In this document: one piece after another, positions 55,268 through 63,843 of the stretch
How positions within the stretch are numbered: the stretch's first letter is position 1
How the letters are laid out: each line of letters begins with the position of its first letter
Origin: Paraglaciecola hydrolytica
GTDB taxonomy: Bacteria > Pseudomonadota > Gammaproteobacteria > Enterobacterales > Alteromonadaceae
DNA length: 64,000 bases
NCBI RefSeq assembly: GCF_001565895.1
Contig: NZ_LSNE01000003.1
Span: 724,257-788,256, forward strand
Direction: 5' to 3'
The notes under the pieces: generated by a model
Databases searched by the model: none
What the model was told of the DNA's origin: nothing
What the model saw: only the letters and a program-made list of their open reading frames with translations
Made by a program: the position numbers and the translations under genes

Positions 55268-56319
55268 GCGTAGTCAATAAAATGTTGCAGGATTTGGAAG
55301 CCAGACAAGCCGACGGGCAACAAGTCAGTGCTGACTACCAAGCTCCGAAGAAACGTCCCAATTGGCTGTGGTTAATCGCGTTGTTAGGGATTGCATTTGC
55401 CTTATTTGCTTATTGGTTATTGAGCAGTGAATCATCACCCTTGAATAAACCTAAGGTGATTGAAGAAGTACTGCAAACTCAGCCGCAAAAACCAGTGGCA
55501 AAAACCATGTTAGTGGTAGAGACAACTGCCGCTGCTTTGCCAGCAGTTGATACTACGGATGCGCCAAATATCCAACATGCTGAAATAGAAGTGCTTATTG
55601 CTTCAGCACCCAATAGTGAGCCAAGTCCCGAGCTAAGTGAGCTTACACCGCCTGAGCAAAGGCCAATAGTGCCCTCAGCGTCTGTAGAGCCAGAGCCAGC
55701 CGAGCTTAAACCCAGTTCTTTTCAGATCACAGGTAGCAGTCAGGTCAACCAGACCGCCAGTTTAAAACAGCAAATAAAAGATGCCGTGGCTGCAAATAAC
55801 AATGAATTAGCCATTAAGTTACTTAATAAATTGCTTGATCAGCAGCCAGATGACGTTGAGGCAAGTAAAAAATTAGCCGCCTTATTATTTGCCAATGGCA
55901 ATAACCTAAAAGCCACAACATTGTTGCAAAGCAGTTTGCAAAACTCGCCGCATCGTGCCGACCTGCGCATGATGCTGGCTAGATTATATGTGCAGCAAAA
56001 AAAAGGTGATGCAGCTTTGGTGTTGCTTAAAGAAGTTCAGCCGGCGCAATATATGGAAATTGATTATTTGGCATTGCGCGCCAGTGTAGCCCAACAGCAA
56101 GCAGATTTTGCCACGGCAAATCAAGATTATGCGACGCTAAGCCAAGTAGATAGTAACAACGCCCGCTGGTGGCTCGGACTGGCAATCTGCCAAGAAAAAC
56201 TCGGGGTTGTTAGTGGCGCCTTAAATGCTTATTACCGAGCTCAAAATCTGGCGCAACTGGAGCCAGCAGTCACAGAATTTATCGAACAACGCATCCGTTT
56301 ATTGGCAGGCAAACCATGA
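55264..56319 (+). CDS. mshN: MSHA biogenesis protein MshN (TPR)
   Basis: A 351-residue protein with a short cytoplasmic N-terminus (VNKMLQDLEARQ), one membrane segment at about residues 36-52, a Pro/Glu-rich periplasmic linker (about 60-155), and a C-terminal TPR domain (about 170-350). Such bitopic TPR proteins occur next to ExeA-type ATPases and may bind the secretin or peptidoglycan. ATGA overlaps at both ends tie it to mshM and mshE. Confidence 0.85.
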   Translation: MSVVNKMLQDLEARQADGQQVSADYQAPKKRPNWLWLIALLGIAFALFAYWLLSSESSPLNKPKVIEEVLQTQPQKPVAKTMLVVETTAAALPAVDTTDAPNIQHAEIEVLIASAPNSEPSPELSELTPPEQRPIVPSASVEPEPAELKPSSFQITGSSQVNQTASLKQQIKDAVAANNNELAIKLLNKLLDQQPDDVEASKKLAALLFANGNNLKATTLLQSSLQNSPHRADLRMMLARLYVQQKKGDAALVLLKEVQPAQYMEIDYLALRASVAQQQADFATANQDYATLSQVDSNNARWWLGLAICQEKLGVVSGALNAYYRAQNLAQLEPAVTEFIEQRIRLLAGKP

Positions 56320-58214
56320 TCCCAAAAACTAAAATTCGCCTAGGGGATTTGCTGGTGCAACAAGGCATCATCACTGACGATCAGTTGATGCAAACCTTGG
56401 CTGAACAAAAACAATCGGGCCGTAAACTTGGTCATGTATTGGTTGAACAAGGGTTTGTGACAGAAAGCCAGCTTTTGAGCTTTTTGTCGCAACATTTGAA
56501 TGTACCACTCATCGACATTAGTCAATACAACGTGTCTGCCGCTGCCGTCAGCAAACTACCTGAGGTACAAGCGCGCCGCCATCGAGCCATTGTGCTGGAT
56601 GATAAGGGTGACCATTTGTTGGTTGGTATGAGCGATCCCGCTGACTTAGCTGCGGTGGACGTATTATCTGGCCTATTGCATAAACCCATTAAAGTGGCGG
56701 TGGTCAGTGATTCTCAGCTGTTGCAGGCTTATGACAATTTTTATCGACGCACTGACGATATTGCTTCCTTTGCTCAAGAGTTGGCTGAAGAATACCAAGA
56801 CGGCACCGAATTTGACTTTGATGTGGGCATTGGTGGCGAACAAGACACGGCAGTAGCGAGGTTATTACAGTCTATTTTCGAAGATGCCTTGCAAACTAAA
56901 GCCTCGGACATTCATATCGAACCTGACGAAAACCAGCTACGTATCCGCATGCGAGTTGATGGTGTATTGCAAGAAAACGTAATCAAAGAGAAAAACGTTT
57001 CCTCGGCCTTGGTTTTGCGCTTAAAACTCATGTCGGGTTTGGATATTTCCGAAAAACGTCTGCCGCAAGATGGGCGCACCAGTATGCGCATTAAAGGCCA
57101 CGCTATTGATGTGCGGGTATCGACTATGCCCATCCAAAATGGCGAATCGGTAGTTATGCGTTTATTGGATCAGTCAGCGGGTTTATTAACCTTAGACCAA
57201 ACCGGTATGCCAGCAAGCTTACTGAGACGCTTTCGTAGTTTGTTAAAACGCCCCCATGGCATGATCTTGGTCACGGGCCCTACTGGTTCAGGTAAAACCA
57301 CTACTTTGTATGGCGCACTGAGCGAACTTAATCAACCCTCAACAAAAATCATTACCGTTGAAGATCCCGTTGAATACCGTTTACCACGGATTAATCAGGT
57401 ACAAACCAATAATAAAATCGGTTTAACTTTTGCCTCAGTACTGCGAACGACTTTGCGTCAGGATCCAGACATTATTATGGTCGGCGAAATGCGCGATCAA
57501 GAAACCGCTGAAATCGGTTTGCGCGGCGCCTTAACGGGTCACTTGGTATTATCTACTTTACATACAAATGATGCTGTCAGTAGTGCGGTCAGGCTATTGG
57601 ATATGGGCGCTCCAGGTTATTTAGTGGCGAGTTCATTACGTGCCATTGTGGCGCAGCGTCTGGTACGTAAAATATGTGAAAACTGTAAAGAGTCTCATCA
57701 ATTAGGTAGTGAAGAGCTACTGTGGTTGGCTAACTTGGATGCAAATTTAGCTGGCATCAACTTCAAACGGGGCAAAGGTTGTTCTAATTGTAGTAAAACA
57801 GGCTACAAAGGCCGTTTGGGTGTGTTTGAACTTCTTGAAATGACCGAAAGTATGATGACAGCCCTGAAGAGCAACAATACCGCAATGTTTGCTGAAGTCG
57901 CTCTTAACAGTCCAGGTTTTGTACCCCTTGCAAAAGTGGCTCTAACCTACGCCAAGATGGGCATTACCAGTGTTGATGAAGTGCTCAAATTGATTGAGAT
58001 GGTCGCGGATGAACGCAGCGTCAATAACGCTGAAGAACAGGCTGTACCTCTTGAAACAGAACTGGCTGAAGTAAGCGGTATAACTGTTGAAAAAAGTGTA
58101 ATGACACCACTTCCCAATAAACAAGATCCCACGAATAGTCCAAGCAGCAGTGAGTTTTCCTTTGAGCTAGAGCCCCTAGCTAAACCAAGTGGAGACTTTG
58201 ATGGCACACTTTAG
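56316..58214 (+). CDS. mshE: MSHA pilus extension ATPase MshE
   Basis: Hexameric GspE/PilB-type ATPase that powers pilus polymerisation. The N-terminal MshEN domain (about residues 1-150, with RLGDLLVQQG and LGHVLVEQGFVTE repeats) binds cyclic di-GMP in family members. The ATPase core shows Walker A GPTGSGKT (321-328), the Asp box and VGEMRDQETAEI, and the zinc module CENC...CSNC. A longer C-terminal tail (about residues 570-632) is acidic and low in complexity. Its ATG overlaps the mshN stop. Confidence 0.94.
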   Translation: MIPKTKIRLGDLLVQQGIITDDQLMQTLAEQKQSGRKLGHVLVEQGFVTESQLLSFLSQHLNVPLIDISQYNVSAAAVSKLPEVQARRHRAIVLDDKGDHLLVGMSDPADLAAVDVLSGLLHKPIKVAVVSDSQLLQAYDNFYRRTDDIASFAQELAEEYQDGTEFDFDVGIGGEQDTAVARLLQSIFEDALQTKASDIHIEPDENQLRIRMRVDGVLQENVIKEKNVSSALVLRLKLMSGLDISEKRLPQDGRTSMRIKGHAIDVRVSTMPIQNGESVVMRLLDQSAGLLTLDQTGMPASLLRRFRSLLKRPHGMILVTGPTGSGKTTTLYGALSELNQPSTKIITVEDPVEYRLPRINQVQTNNKIGLTFASVLRTTLRQDPDIIMVGEMRDQETAEIGLRGALTGHLVLSTLHTNDAVSSAVRLLDMGAPGYLVASSLRAIVAQRLVRKICENCKESHQLGSEELLWLANLDANLAGINFKRGKGCSNCSKTGYKGRLGVFELLEMTESMMTALKSNNTAMFAEVALNSPGFVPLAKVALTYAKMGITSVDEVLKLIEMVADERSVNNAEEQAVPLETELAEVSGITVEKSVMTPLPNKQDPTNSPSSSEFSFELEPLAKPSGDFDGTL

Positions 58215-59421
58215 CTACAAAGCGCGCAAGGCCAGTGGCGAGCTAGCAACGGGCATGTTGGAGGCTTCGGACGCATCCATGGTGGCGCAAATTTTAGCGG
58301 GTCGTAGTTTTATTCCACTTGAAATTAAAGAAACCAAGGGCACAGTAAAAACCGAATCGAATGGCATAAACTTTTTTACCCCGCAAATTGAACTTGAAGA
58401 TCTGGTGATTTTTGCTCGTCAAATGTACTCGCTGGCAAAATCGGGGATCCCTATTTTACGTGCTGTTAAAGGCTTGGCCGATACCACTAGCTCTAAACGC
58501 ATGGCGGCGGCTTTGCAAGATGTTGCATCACAATTAGAACGTGGCCGAACTTTATCTTCAGCGTTGAACAAACATAAAAAAATATTTAGCCAATTGTTTA
58601 TCAGCATAGTGCACGTGGGTGAAAATACCGGCAAACTCGACGAAGCGTTTTTACAGTTGTCGTTTTATCTAGAACGCGAACAAGAAACTCGTAAACAACT
58701 GAAAGCCGCCACGCGTTATCCCATGTTTGTAATTTTTGCCATTGTAATTGCCATGGTGATCATGAACTTAGTGGTGATCCCGATATTTGCCGACATGTTT
58801 ACCTCTTTAGGTGCTGAGTTACCTTTGATGACACGAGTGTTACTGGCAACCTCAGAGTTTTTTGTGACTAAATGGCATTACATGCTCATCGTGCTGATTT
58901 TAGCTATCTACTTGTTAAAGCGTTATATGCAAACAGCGCAAGGACAATATCGTTGGGATAGACTAAAACTGCGTTTGCCGGTAGTGGGCAGTATTTTTGA
59001 ACGAACATTGTTAGGCCGCTTTTCTCGCAGTTTTTCTATGATGTTAGTGGCGGGAGTGCCCTTAACCTCGGCGCTTAATTTGGTGGCGGAGGCGGTTAAT
59101 AATTCGTTTATGGCAGAGCGTATTATTACCATGCGTAAAAGCATTGAAAAAGGCGAAAACCTCTCCCGAGTTGCCGCCAGCAGTAAACTCTTTACGCCCT
59201 TAGTTTTGCAAATGATCAATGTGGGTGAAGAGACAGGGCGGGTAGATGAGCTGCTTGGAGAAGCCGCTGAATTTTATGAGCGTGAAGTAGACTACGATTT
59301 GAAAAGTCTCACGGCTAAAATAGAACCTATATTAATTGCAATTGTCGCAGGTATGGTGCTGGTCTTGGCGCTGGGGATATTTACCCCTATGTGGGATATG
59401 ATGGGAGCGTTTAAAGGTTAA
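58201..59421 (+). CDS. mshG: MSHA inner-membrane platform protein MshG
   Basis: GspF/PilC-type polytopic protein of about 406 residues that couples the ATPase to pilin assembly. It opens with AHFSYKARKASGEL, then two repeated GspF domains (about residues 65-190 and 270-390), and three membrane segments (about 170-195, 218-238, 375-397). The ATG at 58201 has GGAG six bases upstream; a GTG four codons before is less likely. It starts inside the last codons of mshE (14-base overlap). Confidence 0.93.
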   Translation: MAHFSYKARKASGELATGMLEASDASMVAQILAGRSFIPLEIKETKGTVKTESNGINFFTPQIELEDLVIFARQMYSLAKSGIPILRAVKGLADTTSSKRMAAALQDVASQLERGRTLSSALNKHKKIFSQLFISIVHVGENTGKLDEAFLQLSFYLEREQETRKQLKAATRYPMFVIFAIVIAMVIMNLVVIPIFADMFTSLGAELPLMTRVLLATSEFFVTKWHYMLIVLILAIYLLKRYMQTAQGQYRWDRLKLRLPVVGSIFERTLLGRFSRSFSMMLVAGVPLTSALNLVAEAVNNSFMAERIITMRKSIEKGENLSRVAASSKLFTPLVLQMINVGEETGRVDELLGEAAEFYEREVDYDLKSLTAKIEPILIAIVAGMVLVLALGIFTPMWDMMGAFKG

Positions 59422-59437
59422 TGAGGTTGGTTTAACA

Positions 59438-59968
59438 ATGCAGAAAAATCAGGCAGCTGAAGAACGTAACCGTTTGGTATTTATCAATGTCACTGTGGTG
59501 GTGATATTTGTCAGTCTGATGCTGAGTTTTATCGTGTATTTTGAACAAGGACGGCCTAATCTTAAACGTCTTACTTTGGAAAACTTAGCCGAAAGTTTTG
59601 CTACCAGTGTCAATAACGCTCACTGGCAATGGCAGCGTGAAGGTCGTCCGCCCATCGTGATTCTTAGTACATATGCGCCACGGTTGGACGATCAAAAAAC
59701 CTTGGTAGAAACGGACAAACGTCCGGTTTTTATGGCTAGTAACGGTTGGCCTAAAGCAGAACCGACAGGCAAAGGCTGTGAACAAATTTGGAATATGGTG
59801 CTTAATTTGCCCATGGAAATTGAAGGTTTCAGAGTGATAGCCGAGTATTACGATGGGGTTAAGCTAAGTGGCAATGCGCAGGATTCCCGTTGTCGTTTTA
59901 GATTATCAACCGGTCCTTATTTTGAATTTAAAGTAGCTAGCGGTGAAGTATTAAGAGTGCAAGGATAA
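59438..59968 (+). CDS. mshF: MSHA biogenesis protein MshF
   Basis: A 176-residue bitopic membrane protein: N-terminal cytoplasmic stretch, one membrane segment at about residues 14-34 (LVFINVTVVVIFVSLMLSFIVYF), then a periplasmic domain with two cysteines (CEQIWNM...CRFRL). Sequence signatures are weak, so the name rests on position between mshG and the first prepilin gene and on size. Function in MSHA assembly is not defined. Confidence 0.78.
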   Translation: MQKNQAAEERNRLVFINVTVVVIFVSLMLSFIVYFEQGRPNLKRLTLENLAESFATSVNNAHWQWQREGRPPIVILSTYAPRLDDQKTLVETDKRPVFMASNGWPKAEPTGKGCEQIWNMVLNLPMEIEGFRVIAEYYDGVKLSGNAQDSRCRFRLSTGPYFEFKVASGEVLRVQG

Positions 59969-60002
59969 CAAACAGATGAATCACACTCGCAGAGGAGTAA
60001 CA

Positions 60003-60638
60003 ATGAAAAAAAGCCAACATTTTTGCCCTAGTTTCCAAGCAGCTGATGCTGCTAAAACACGAGGATTTACCCTCATTGAACTAGTGATCGTAGTGGTGAT
60101 ATTGGGGTTGCTGGCAGCAACCGCCCTGCCCCGTTTACTTGATGTCACCAAAGATGCAGAAGATGCAACTGTGGATGGTGTGGCAGGTGGTTTTGCCTCC
60201 GCAGTTGGCTTAGTGCGAGCTCAGTGGGAACTTGAAGGTCGCCCACAAGAAAATAACGGCACTAATTCAACTTTTGTGACCATTAATAGTATTCAAATTG
60301 GCATAGATAAAGATACGGGTTATCCCACCGGACAACTGGATACTGATAGTAGCAGTGAGGATGTTCAGGTCAGTGTTTTAGATTGTGAAAGTATCTTTAA
60401 TCTGATTATGCAAAGCGCTCCGACTATTTCCTCTGACTGGAATGACAAACCCTTTAATAATTATCGTTATTTTACCAACATGAGTGCTGGTACAGGTTCA
60501 GGTGGCAATGACGTATGTTTTTATTATTTAACCCAAACCGTTAAAAACCGTGTTAGCGAACCCTTAGATAAAACAGCAGGCAATGGTTTTGTTTATGATC
60601 CAAGAATTGGCCAAGTCATGGTGTTTAGTAATAATTAG
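60003..60638 (+). CDS. mshB: MSHA minor pilin MshB
   Basis: Type IV prepilin with a long leader of about 21 residues ending at Gly, then the processing site and hydrophobic helix FTLIELVIVVVILGLLAATALPRL. The mature protein keeps Glu at position 5. Two cysteines in the C-terminal part (CESIFN...CFYYLTQ) form the usual disulfide loop. ATG at 60003 is chosen because AGGAG lies 5 bases upstream; an ATG nine codons before lacks this. Minor pilin that probably primes or supports the MshA fibre. Confidence 0.85.
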   Translation: MKKSQHFCPSFQAADAAKTRGFTLIELVIVVVILGLLAATALPRLLDVTKDAEDATVDGVAGGFASAVGLVRAQWELEGRPQENNGTNSTFVTINSIQIGIDKDTGYPTGQLDTDSSSEDVQVSVLDCESIFNLIMQSAPTISSDWNDKPFNNYRYFTNMSAGTGSGGNDVCFYYLTQTVKNRVSEPLDKTAGNGFVYDPRIGQVMVFSNN

Positions 60639-60660
60639 AAGATTTAGTTAGCCCATAGCG

Positions 60661-60694
60661 TTGACAGGTGTTTTGATGGTATAAAACATATAAT
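60661..60694 (+). promoter_or_regulatory. Possible mshA promoter elements
   Basis: A perfect TTGACA (60661-60666) and a perfect TATAAT (60689-60694) lie before mshA, but they are 22 bases apart, more than the normal 16-18. One of them may be used with a weaker partner. A separate promoter for the major pilin would be expected, given the high need for MshA. Confidence 0.35.
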
Positions 60695-60736
60695 TATCAA
60701 TGCGCAAAAATATAATAATCCATTGAGGACGTAAAA

Positions 60737-61252
60737 ATGCAACAACAAAAAGGTTTTACCTTAATCGAACTGATCATTGTTATCGTGATTTTGGGGATAT
60801 TAGCAGTTACTGCGGCACCCAAATTTATTGATATTCAAAAGGATGCAAAAGCAGGTACCGTTAAAGCGGTTGATGGAGCACTCAGTTCTGTGAGTTCCAT
60901 TGTTTATGGCAAAGCATTGATTGCTGGGCAAACAGGCGCTACAGGCACCGTTAATGTTAACGGCGTAGCCACTGCTTTGGTTTATGGTTATATTGCGTCC
61001 TCTGTAAATCTTACTTCTCTGTTAGACATCGACACTGAAATGGCACCTAGCTTTAAAGCTACAACCGGTGCCGCTGCTGGCGTTGGGGAACCAGGACCTA
61101 ATAAATCAGCAATAACATTTTATGGTGATAATGCGACTACCTTCGACTACTCTACTTTATCTGCAACGGTAGGATGTGCAATTATATACACCCAATCTAC
61201 GGGTCCCAATGTGGCTGCTACGGTGACAATGTATAACGGCGGCTGTAACTAA
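60737..61252 (+). CDS. mshA: MSHA major pilin MshA
   Basis: Main structural subunit of the pilus. Leader MQQQKG is cut before FTLIELIIVIVILGILAVTAAPKF, the N-methylated hydrophobic helix with Glu5. The variable globular part is Ala/Thr/Gly-rich (about residues 60-150), and the C-terminal CAIIYTQSTG...NGGCN cysteine pair makes the disulfide loop. 171 residues before cleavage. TTGAGGACG is the ribosome-binding site. It is set apart from mshB by about 100 bases and followed by a terminator, so it can be transcribed alone at high level. Confidence 0.95.
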   Translation: MQQQKGFTLIELIIVIVILGILAVTAAPKFIDIQKDAKAGTVKAVDGALSSVSSIVYGKALIAGQTGATGTVNVNGVATALVYGYIASSVNLTSLLDIDTEMAPSFKATTGAAAGVGEPGPNKSAITFYGDNATTFDYSTLSATVGCAIIYTQSTGPNVAATVTMYNGGCN

Positions 61253-61278
61253 ATAACCTGAGCTTTAGCTTAGGTATG

Positions 61279-61315
61279 AAGGCCATTAATTTAACGTTAA
61301 TGGCCTTTGTTGTTT
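61279..61315 (+). terminator. Terminator/attenuator after mshA
   Basis: Perfect 11-bp stem AAGGCCATTAA / TTAATGGCCTT with a 7-base loop and a T-rich tail, 27 bases after the mshA stop. Partial read-through would explain high mshA and low minor-pilin output. Confidence 0.8.
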
Positions 61316-61322
61316 TAAGCCC

Positions 61323-61907
61323 ATGACTTTTCGATATGGTGTAATGAAACCTCAGCAAGCAATAAATTATCAACGTGGATTTAGCTTAATTGAGCTCATC
61401 ATAGTGATTGTGCTGATTGGCATACTTGCTGTTACCGTAGGTAGTCGCATGGTTGGCACTAATGGTTTTGCTGAGTTTTCTTATCAAAGTCGTTTAATCG
61501 CCAGTCTACGCACCATGCAAACCCGTGCCATGTATGATACCCGCCCTGCTACGCCAACGAATCCTTCGGGTTACTGTTTTAAAATAAACTTTATTAACTC
61601 TCCTGCGGCTTTTGGCCCACCCAGCCTGAATTATGCCGCGGCTGATGGTAGTGCAACGTGCGCCGCAAATATTGATCACCTCGGCGCCCCGCATCTTGCC
61701 ACTACTAGCAGTGAAATGGCCGATAATAAAGTGCAGTTTACCAGTATAAACGATGGTGCCGACCCCATCACTTATCTTCGTTTTGATAATCTTGGTCATC
61801 CACTGAGCAGTGCTGGGCAATGTGCTGGGGGCTGCAAAATTGAATTAAGTGGTGAGCAAATTGCCGCGGTTTGTATTGCTGCTCAAGGTTATATTTATGC
61901 CTGTTAA
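61323..61907 (+). CDS. mshC: MSHA minor pilin MshC
   Basis: Prepilin of 194 residues with leader ending at Gly (RG) before FSLIELIIVIVLIGILAVTVGSRM. The mature domain is Asn/Ala-rich with two cysteine pairs (CFK...CAAN, CAGGC). Start is either the ATG at 61323 or one seven codons later (61344); neither has a strong ribosome-binding site. It begins just past the mshA terminator and overlaps mshD by 11 bases. Confidence 0.85.
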   Translation: MTFRYGVMKPQQAINYQRGFSLIELIIVIVLIGILAVTVGSRMVGTNGFAEFSYQSRLIASLRTMQTRAMYDTRPATPTNPSGYCFKINFINSPAAFGPPSLNYAAADGSATCAANIDHLGAPHLATTSSEMADNKVQFTSINDGADPITYLRFDNLGHPLSSAGQCAGGCKIELSGEQIAAVCIAAQGYIYAC

Positions 61908-62475
61908 GCATCTTAAAAAAGCAGGGGGTTTTACGCTTATGGAGCTGGTGCTAGGCATAGTGGTTTTTGCGATTGCCATGAGTTTGTTTCTCTCACTGAT
62001 TGTGCCACAAGCTCGGCAAAGTGCTGATCCTATATTGCAGGTGCGAGCCAGTGAATTAGCCCAATCCTTAATGAGCGAAATTGTCAGTAAATCTTTTGAT
62101 GAAAACTCCTCACGCGGCGGAGGAACAGGGCGCTGTAATGAAGCTCCTAATCCTGATTGCACAGCAAGTAATGCCTTGGGTCCTGATGGCGAAACCCGCG
62201 GTACTTACAATGACGTCGACGATTACGACGGTCTAAATCAAAGTGGCGCAGCTATTCAAAACAGCTCTGGTAGTACCATAAGTTTGAATGGTAGAAATTT
62301 GTATGAGGGCTTTTTGGTCAATATTATTGTGTTTTATGACGATGATATGGACGGCCTCGACGATGCTCTAAGTAGAGGCCTAGCCTATATAGGTAACAAT
62401 AAACTTATCCACGTTACCGTTACCACGCCAACAGGCGAAGCTATTGCATTTAGCAGCTACCGGAGCAATTACTGA
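61897..62475 (+). CDS. mshD: MSHA minor pilin MshD
   Basis: Prepilin of about 192 residues with leader MPVKHLKKAGG before FTLMELVLGIVVFAIAM. The globular part has CNEAPNPDC and an Asp/Gly-rich segment (YNDVDDYDGLNQSG). AAGG lies 8 bases before the ATG at 61897; a longer upstream frame extends into mshC but would add 16 codons to the leader. Its stop and the mshO start overlap (TGATG). Confidence 0.87.
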   Translation: MPVKHLKKAGGFTLMELVLGIVVFAIAMSLFLSLIVPQARQSADPILQVRASELAQSLMSEIVSKSFDENSSRGGGTGRCNEAPNPDCTASNALGPDGETRGTYNDVDDYDGLNQSGAAIQNSSGSTISLNGRNLYEGFLVNIIVFYDDDMDGLDDALSRGLAYIGNNKLIHVTVTTPTGEAIAFSSYRSNY

Positions 62476-63359
62476 TGGTACCGGTAAAGTTAGCGGTGAG
62501 TAAGGGCTTTACTCTGATCGAACTAGTTACTGTTATTGTGGTGCTAGGCATAGTCTCAATTGGGATCTCCGGTTTTTTACGCAGTGGTATGCAAATTTAT
62601 GCCGATGCTAATGAACGTCAACAAATTTTGAGTGAGAGCCGTTTTGCGGTAGAACGCATGAATCGCGAGTTGCGCGGCGCCATCCCCAATAGTGTGCGGC
62701 TAAAACATGATCTGCTTACCGAGATTCAATGCCTTGAATTTGTACCTGCCCTGTGGGTGTCGTTTTATACCACCTTGCCGCTCACCAGTTCGGCAACTCA
62801 GGCTCGAATTGTGGAATACGCAGGTAATAATAATCAGTTTAGTGTGCAAAACGGTGATTTTGCTTTTGTTTACCCTACCGACAATGATGATATCTATGAT
62901 GCGACTGAACAAAAGCGTCGCACGGTATTATCCTGCAGTGACGCCATAGACGCTGACGACGATGGCAACCCTGATGGGGATGGTGATTGTGATACCGCAG
63001 ATAGTACCAGTCATACCGCAGAGCTGACATTGAGTGGCCATTTTGATGACAATTCCCCCGCCTCTAGAATGTATTTTGGCCGTAAAACCATTAGTTTTTG
63101 TGCACGTACAGAAAACGGCAAGCAGGGTATTTATCGTCATGAAGGGACTATCAGCACCATTCAAGAATTGTATGATGACGGCGGAGATTTAATGGCCCAA
63201 CATCTAGTTAATGACTTATCCGATAGTAGCCAATTGCCCTTTGCAATATCCAATGCGGTGCTTAATCGTAACGCTCTGGTGCACCTACTGTTGACCTTTG
63301 AACTTAATGAAGAACAAATGAATTACAGTATAGAGGTACATATCCCCAATGTGCCTTAA
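62475..63359 (+). CDS. mshO: MSHA minor pilin MshO
   Basis: A 294-residue prepilin-like protein. Leader MVPVKLAVSKG precedes FTLIELVTVIVVLGIVSIGISGF. The soluble domain contains an acidic calcium-binding-like run (DAIDADDDGNPDGDGDCD at about residues 156-173) and further cysteines. It starts at TGATG with mshD and overlaps mshP by 11 bases. Minor pilin, role in assembly. Confidence 0.87.
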   Translation: MVPVKLAVSKGFTLIELVTVIVVLGIVSIGISGFLRSGMQIYADANERQQILSESRFAVERMNRELRGAIPNSVRLKHDLLTEIQCLEFVPALWVSFYTTLPLTSSATQARIVEYAGNNNQFSVQNGDFAFVYPTDNDDIYDATEQKRRTVLSCSDAIDADDDGNPDGDGDCDTADSTSHTAELTLSGHFDDNSPASRMYFGRKTISFCARTENGKQGIYRHEGTISTIQELYDDGGDLMAQHLVNDLSDSSQLPFAISNAVLNRNALVHLLLTFELNEEQMNYSIEVHIPNVP

Positions 63360-63783
63360 AATTACTGCGCCATCTTCGTTCAAAAAACAGCGTGGCAGTA
63401 TGCTGGTTATCGCGCTGTTTGTTATAGTGGTTTTGGCTTTTTTAGGTTTGACTCTGACTAAGTTGCTGTCAGGGACTAACGATAACGTAATTTATGAAGT
63501 CTTAGGGCAACGGGCGCATAATGCTGCTCGAACTGGCATCGAGTGTCGTTTGGCTGAGGCCTTTCCTATCGTCGGGGCTACTGCATATTGCAGCACTGCC
63601 ACGCCCCCTAATTTTGACTCTGTGAAGGGCTTCGAAAACTGCCGATATGATTCCACAGCAAGCACAAAAATTGTTAAAGATGGCAGCAAAAGTCTAAATT
63701 ATGTGCAATTTTCCAGCACAGGTACCTGTGAAGTAGGTAATATAGTGGTAAGTCGCACCGTTTATATTGATGCCATAATGTAG
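63349..63783 (+). CDS. mshP: MSHA biogenesis protein MshP
   Basis: A 144-residue protein with a pilin-like N-terminus of a different type: after KKQRG comes a hydrophobic stretch SMLVIALFVIVVLAFLGLTLTKLL that lacks the Glu5 of prepilins, as in PilX/MshP-type proteins. The periplasmic domain has three or four cysteines (CRLAEAFPIV...AYCST...CRYDS...CEV). It starts inside mshO. Confidence 0.83.
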   Translation: MCLKITAPSSFKKQRGSMLVIALFVIVVLAFLGLTLTKLLSGTNDNVIYEVLGQRAHNAARTGIECRLAEAFPIVGATAYCSTATPPNFDSVKGFENCRYDSTASTKIVKDGSKSLNYVQFSSTGTCEVGNIVVSRTVYIDAIM

Positions 63784-63843
63784 TGACATGGAAAGTGTCC
63801 ATGGCGTAATCGTTTGATGATCTGTAGTTAAGAGAGGTAATAC

